Assembly: GCA_913055135.1 (NCBI GenBank) | Contig: CAJXJV010000071.1 | Location: 1 to 6,843 of the forward strand | Direction: 5' to 3' | Length of the DNA: 6,843 bases | Source of the DNA: an uncultured Desulfurobacterium sp. | GTDB lineage: Bacteria; Aquificota; Aquificia; Desulfurobacteriales; Desulfurobacteriaceae | Shown: positions 5,882 through 6,843 of the stretch, piece after piece | How the letters are laid out: the number at the start of each line of letters is the position of its first letter | Numbering within the stretch: the stretch's first letter is position 1 | Made by a program: the position numbers and the translations under genes | The notes under the pieces: generated by a model | What the model was told of the DNA's origin: nothing | The model's database searches: none | Seen by the model: the letters and a program-made list of their open reading frames with translations, nothing else

Positions 5882-6799
5882 TCACCTACTCCCGTTTAAT
5901 TTTCTAACAAAGTAGTAAGTCTCAACTCCATTGGACGGCTCTGAATCAACCTCTTCATAGGCTTTGTAGATGTAGTTAAGTCGCTCTCCATGCTGTGGTG
6001 GAGAAAGCAGGATATCCCTTCCTCTCGTTATTCCTATCCTGCGGTCGTCAAGATGTCCAAAGAAGTACTCTTTCTTTTCTGGATGCTTGGCAGCTTCCGA
6101 TGCGTCTATCCCATAGGTATAACCTTCTGGAAATGCAAGAACCCAGCAGTGGTAACCTTTTATCTCCCCATCTTTATTCACTGGAAGTCCTATCTCAAAA
6201 ACTGCCGGGACGTTAACAGCCCTTGAAAGGGCAATGAAGAGGGAGTGAAAGTCTGTACAGTTTCCTCTCTTAGCATCGCAAGCCCAGATGGCGTCTCCCC
6301 TTCCCCAACCCTTCCCAGATTTGTCGTACTTCATGTTGGAGACAACGTAGTTGTAAATTGCTTTTACTTTTTTGATGTCTGACTTCTCTCCCTTGGTTAT
6401 TGAAAATGCAATCTTCTTAAACTTTGAAACCGGAACCAATCTATCTGAAAGGTAGTATCTGAGAGGAACAGGATATTCCATTTCCTCAGGTTTTACCTCT
6501 TCTCTTTCTACTACAGCCGTTATCTTTATCTCAACCGGCTCTTTCAGCCCTCCCTCTTTCCTAATGTAGATAAATCTGTTTCCGTATTCGTCATCCTTTT
6601 GAAGGAGATATGTAAATGGTGATTCCACCTTTAAATCTCTTACCTTCTGCCACTCGTTCTCATAGGGAACGGGAATCCAGACTTCAACAAGCTTTGCATC
6701 TGGCTGAGGCTTTAAAACCCCCTTTTCTGTGAGCTCATAGGTTGCTCCAGAACTCTGAGAAGCAAGCAGAACAAAAATAGCAATTAAAAGTTTCCTCAT
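5882..6799 (-). CDS. Exported transglutaminase-like cysteine peptidase
   Basis: The 305-residue protein has a short N-terminal signal peptide: positive MRK, a hydrophobic core LLIAIFVLLA (4-13) and a likely cleavage after SGA at residue 19. No lipobox Cys is present, so it is predicted to be periplasmic. Residues 35-105 form a beta-rich N-terminal part of the kind that precedes bacterial transglutaminase-like domains. The papain-like catalytic core carries Cys181 in GNCTDFHSLF, His217 in GYHCWVLAF and Asp232 in GIDASEA, the complete Cys-His-Asp triad of the COG1305 superfamily. The C-terminal stretch RDILLSPPQHGERLNYIY (261-278) is also typical of these proteins. Members act as peptidases, amidases or cross-linking enzymes; the substrate here is unknown. 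AGGAGG at 6814-6809 lies 9 nt upstream of the ATG. The stop overlaps the alternative fbp GTG. Its presence among cytoplasmic metabolic genes probably reflects co-transcription and not a shared pathway. Confidence 0.9.
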   Translation of the reverse strand: MRKLLIAIFVLLASQSSGATYELTEKGVLKPQPDAKLVEVWIPVPYENEWQKVRDLKVESPFTYLLQKDDEYGNRFIYIRKEGGLKEPVEIKITAVVEREEVKPEEMEYPVPLRYYLSDRLVPVSKFKKIAFSITKGEKSDIKKVKAIYNYVVSNMKYDKSGKGWGRGDAIWACDAKRGNCTDFHSLFIALSRAVNVPAVFEIGLPVNKDGEIKGYHCWVLAFPEGYTYGIDASEAAKHPEKKEYFFGHLDDRRIGITRGRDILLSPPQHGERLNYIYKAYEEVDSEPSNGVETYYFVRKLNGSR

Positions 6800-6803
6800 A
6801 ATT

Positions 6804-6843
6804 CTATTCCTCCTGAATCTTCTCTATTCTAACTCTTGTACTG
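6804..6843 (-). CDS. C-terminal end of an upstream gene (12 codons)
   Basis: One minus-strand frame is open from the window edge to a TAG at 6806-6804 and encodes STRVRIEKIQEE. The charged ending looks like an ordinary protein terminus, and the 4-bp gap to the transglutaminase ATG matches the tight packing of the rest of the cluster. The other two minus frames close sooner. Twelve codons are too few to name a product or to be certain that the frame is coding. Confidence 0.4.
   Translation of the reverse strand, partial: STRVRIEKIQEE
6809..6814 (-). promoter_or_regulatory. Ribosome binding site of the transglutaminase-like gene
   Basis: AGGAGG lies 9 nt upstream of the ATG at 6799 and inside the last codons of the presumed upstream gene, whose TAG falls in the spacer. 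This arrangement points to continued translation from an upstream message and not to a promoter in the window. Confidence 0.6.

Noticed and set aside
5893..5926. TTGAGA with AAATTA 17 bp downstream as a sigma70-like promoter for fbp
   Set aside because: The second hexamer is a poor -10 match, the site lies inside the end of the transglutaminase-like gene, and AT-rich coding sequence gives such pairs by chance.
5307..6226. Plus-strand open frames opposite fbp and the transglutaminase-like gene
   Set aside because: Short, motif-free and antisense to conserved catalytic blocks.
1..6843. CRISPR array, tRNA, rRNA, insertion sequence or inverted repeats
   Set aside because: No regularly spaced repeats, no tRNA-like or rRNA sequence and no transposase were recognised; nearly all bases are accounted for by protein genes.

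Overview
This is a densely packed bacterial window in which every convincing gene lies on the minus strand, so transcription runs from high to low coordinates. Arg codons are mainly AGA/AGG and the proteins are compact and rich in Lys and Glu. The gaps between genes are tiny, and several stop codons overlap the next start as GTGA. This style, together with a short Ppx and an autotroph-type gluconeogenic gene, suggests a thermophilic, deep-branching bacterium such as Aquificota/Desulfurobacteriaceae. That placement is an inference from style and cannot be proved from the window.

In transcription order the window holds: the last 12 codons of an upstream gene (6843-6804); an exported transglutaminase-like cysteine peptidase (6799-5882); class I fructose-1,6-bisphosphatase (5840-4908, or from a GTG at 5885); a 55-bp gap; an FAD/NAD(P) pyridine nucleotide-disulfide-type oxidoreductase with an N-terminal cysteine (4852-3512); a single-unit Ppx/GppA phosphatase (3515-2646); polyphosphate kinase Ppk1 (2659-620); a shrunken, frame-disrupted sixA phosphohistidine phosphatase remnant (623-394); and the first 128 codons of a DUF2391-like membrane protein that runs off the left edge (386-1).

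Ppk1 makes polyphosphate from ATP and the Ppx/GppA protein probably hydrolyses polyphosphate or pppGpp, so these two form a coupled polyphosphate module to which an intact sixA was probably once joined. Fructose-bisphosphatase commits carbon to hexose synthesis and the oxidoreductase handles a thiol or flavin redox reaction. Nothing in the sequence shows a direct biochemical link between these two and the polyphosphate genes beyond probable co-transcription. No promoter or terminator could be supported, and no stretch of more than about 55 bp lacks a gene.

No clear new biological system is visible. The most unusual points are the sixA remnant, which has lost two internal blocks and carries an A7 slippery heptamer exactly where a -1 shift restores the C-terminus; a strong Shine-Dalgarno placed before an ATG-TAA start-stop pair just upstream of the oxidoreductase; and altered dinucleotide-binding residues in that oxidoreductase.
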